Shown one piece after another: positions 5,302-6,211 of a stretch of DNA of 6,211 nucleotides (position 1 is its first letter; every line of letters starts with the position of its first letter). A model generated the notes under the pieces. That model saw nothing but the letters and a program-made list of their open reading frames with translations, was not told the DNA's origin and did not search any database. Source of the stretch: DASZCR01 sp035942915 (lineage in GTDB: Bacteria > Acidobacteriota > Blastocatellia > Pyrinomonadales > Pyrinomonadaceae); NCBI GenBank assembly GCA_035942915.1, contig DASZCR010000299.1, positions 1 to 6,211 on the forward strand, read 5' to 3'. The position numbers were made by a program, and so were the translations under genes.

Positions 5302-6195
5302 ATGAAGACGAGTGTTCCCCCCATCCTGCTCATTCTCGCCGCCGCCGTGCTGTGGAGCACGGGCGGGCTCTTCATCAAGGCGACACAACTCGACGCCTTC
5401 GAGTTATCCTTCGGGCGCTCGTTGCTGGCGGCGGTGACGGTCGCCTACTTCACACGGCGCGAGGGCTTCCGCCTGAACCGCGTGACGGTCATCTCGGCGT
5501 TTCTTTACGCGGCGCTGCTGCTCCTCTTCGTCGTTGCAACGAAGTTGACGACGGCCGCCAACGCCATCTTCCTACAGTACACCGCACCCGTCTACGTCCT
5601 GCTGCTTGAACCGCTGATGTTCAAAGAGAAGTTTCGCGGGCGCGACATTCTGGTCGTCGTGGCGTGTCTCGGCGGGATGTCGCTCTTTTTCGTCGGGCAG
5701 TTGCGACCGCAGGACGTGCAGGGAAATCTGACGGCGCTCGCCTCCGGGCTTTGCTTCGCCTTCTTCATGCTGCTCATGCGCCATCCCGGCTCACGACGCG
5801 TCAACCGCGCCTCCGCCGTCATCTACGGCAACCTGCTGCTCGCGCTGCTCGTCTTGCCTGTCATCCTCATTCGCGCAGGCTCGCTCGACGCCGTCGAGGC
5901 GCGCTTCGCCAGCCTCACAGCGGGCGACATGGCGAGCGTCATTTTTCTCGGCGTCATCCAGATTGGCGTGGCCTACACGCTGTTCACACGCGGCATGGAG
6001 CGCGGCGTGCGCTCGCTCGACGCAGGGATTGTCGGCTACATCGAGCCTGTGCTCAATCCTGTCTGGGTCTATCTCGTCATCGGCGAGCGACCGTCGCACT
6101 GGGCGCTCATCGGCGGAGCCATCATCATCGCCGCCGTCGCCGCACACCAAGTCCACAGTCAAAGCAGGAGAAAAGAAGTGATAGGTGATAGGTGA
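5302..6195 (+). CDS. EamA/DMT superfamily permease
   Basis: This 297-residue inner-membrane protein has the ten-helix layout of the drug/metabolite transporter superfamily, built from two EamA repeats (about residues 6-130 and 143-283). Motifs seen are AAAVLWSTGGLFIK in helix 1 (the usual W..N/G segment), FLQYTAPVYVLLLEPLMFKEK at the end of the first repeat (about 90-110), and GYIEPVLNPVWVYLVIGE with RPSHWALIGGAIII (about 245-275) ending the second. The paired EP...GE motif is characteristic of EamA domains. Substrates of this family range from amino acids and their precursors to toxic compounds, and none can be assigned here. ATG 5302 is preferred over the adjacent TTG 5299; neither has a strong ribosome site. 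It diverges from the DmpA-type peptidase, which raises a weak idea of peptide or amino-acid traffic. The last residues EVIGDR and the stop are written by a heptamer repeat. Confidence 0.93.
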   Translation: MKTSVPPILLILAAAVLWSTGGLFIKATQLDAFELSFGRSLLAAVTVAYFTRREGFRLNRVTVISAFLYAALLLLFVVATKLTTAANAIFLQYTAPVYVLLLEPLMFKEKFRGRDILVVVACLGGMSLFFVGQLRPQDVQGNLTALASGLCFAFFMLLMRHPGSRRVNRASAVIYGNLLLALLVLPVILIRAGSLDAVEARFASLTAGDMASVIFLGVIQIGVAYTLFTRGMERGVRSLDAGIVGYIEPVLNPVWVYLVIGERPSHWALIGGAIIIAAVAAHQVHSQSRRKEVIGDR

Positions 6196-6205
6196 TGGGT
6201 GATAG
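6178..6205 (+). repeat. Heptamer tandem repeat GTGATAG x4
   Basis: Four contiguous 7-base units lie at 6178-6184, 6185-6191, 6192-6198 and 6199-6205: GTGATAG, GTGATAG, GTGATGG, GTGATAG. Only one base differs among the units. The array begins inside the permease gene and supplies its stop codon (6193-6195). It is followed by GAGAAA up to the edge of the window, so its full length to the right cannot be judged. Confidence 0.85.
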
Positions 6206-6211
6206 GAGAAA

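Noticed and set aside
5253..5378. N-terminal extension of the peptidase by 42 codons
   Set aside because: It would overlap the start of the divergent permease and place the signal peptide in the middle of the chain. ATG 5252 leaves a normal signal peptide.
4680..5609. Long plus-strand open frame of 309 codons across the peptidase gene
   Set aside because: It lies antisense to the well-supported DmpA-type peptidase and runs into the permease gene in another frame. Its Arg/His/Asp-heavy composition is typical of antisense reading of GC-rich genes, and no family motif is seen.

Overview
The window is GC-rich, densely coded bacterial chromosome with seven protein genes, one of them cut by the left edge. 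The best guess for the source is an Acidobacteriota bacterium, possibly a Blastocatellia-type lineage. That guess rests on a periplasmic protein made of two tandem TonB C-terminal domains, a secreted DmpA-type peptidase, the high GC, and a short heptamer tandem repeat at the right edge. It is an inference from gene style, not a phylogenetic result. I see no rRNA, tRNA, CRISPR array, insertion sequence, phage gene or toxin/defence cassette.

Layout, left to right. A plus-strand block (1-1878) holds the C-terminal two thirds of class II fructose-1,6-bisphosphatase (glpX), then a DUF2085 membrane protein starting three bases after the glpX stop. After a 64-base gap comes a small unrecognised four-helix membrane protein with a Gly/Pro-rich tail. 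Between 1879 and 2041 lies a convergent intergenic region with a strong 15-bp GC-rich hairpin followed by a T run. It closes the plus block and probably also serves the minus block.

A minus-strand block (2042-5252) reads from right to left. It has a secreted DmpA/P1-family peptidase, a 61-residue CrcB (fluoride channel) relative with its middle missing, a periplasmic protein with two TonB_C domains, and a Bax inhibitor-1 family membrane protein. The first two genes are only 9 bases apart and are probably co-transcribed. The last two have 119- and 95-base leaders and may have their own promoters. At the right, a plus-strand EamA/DMT-family permease (5302-6195) diverges from the peptidase gene. 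Its last codons and stop lie inside a GTGATAG tandem repeat that runs almost to the window edge.

Functionally this is mostly ordinary metabolism, envelope and transport. The genes do not obviously form one pathway. I do not see a convincing new biological system. The most unusual item is the mini-CrcB: its N-terminus matches the start of the family and its C-terminus matches the end, joined where the family has two similar segments. That pattern suggests an in-frame deletion between similar sequences. Secondary points are the unclear start of the TonB_C gene, where a perfect Shine-Dalgarno and a perfect TATAAT hexamer sit almost on top of each other, and the heptamer repeat that writes the end of the permease.
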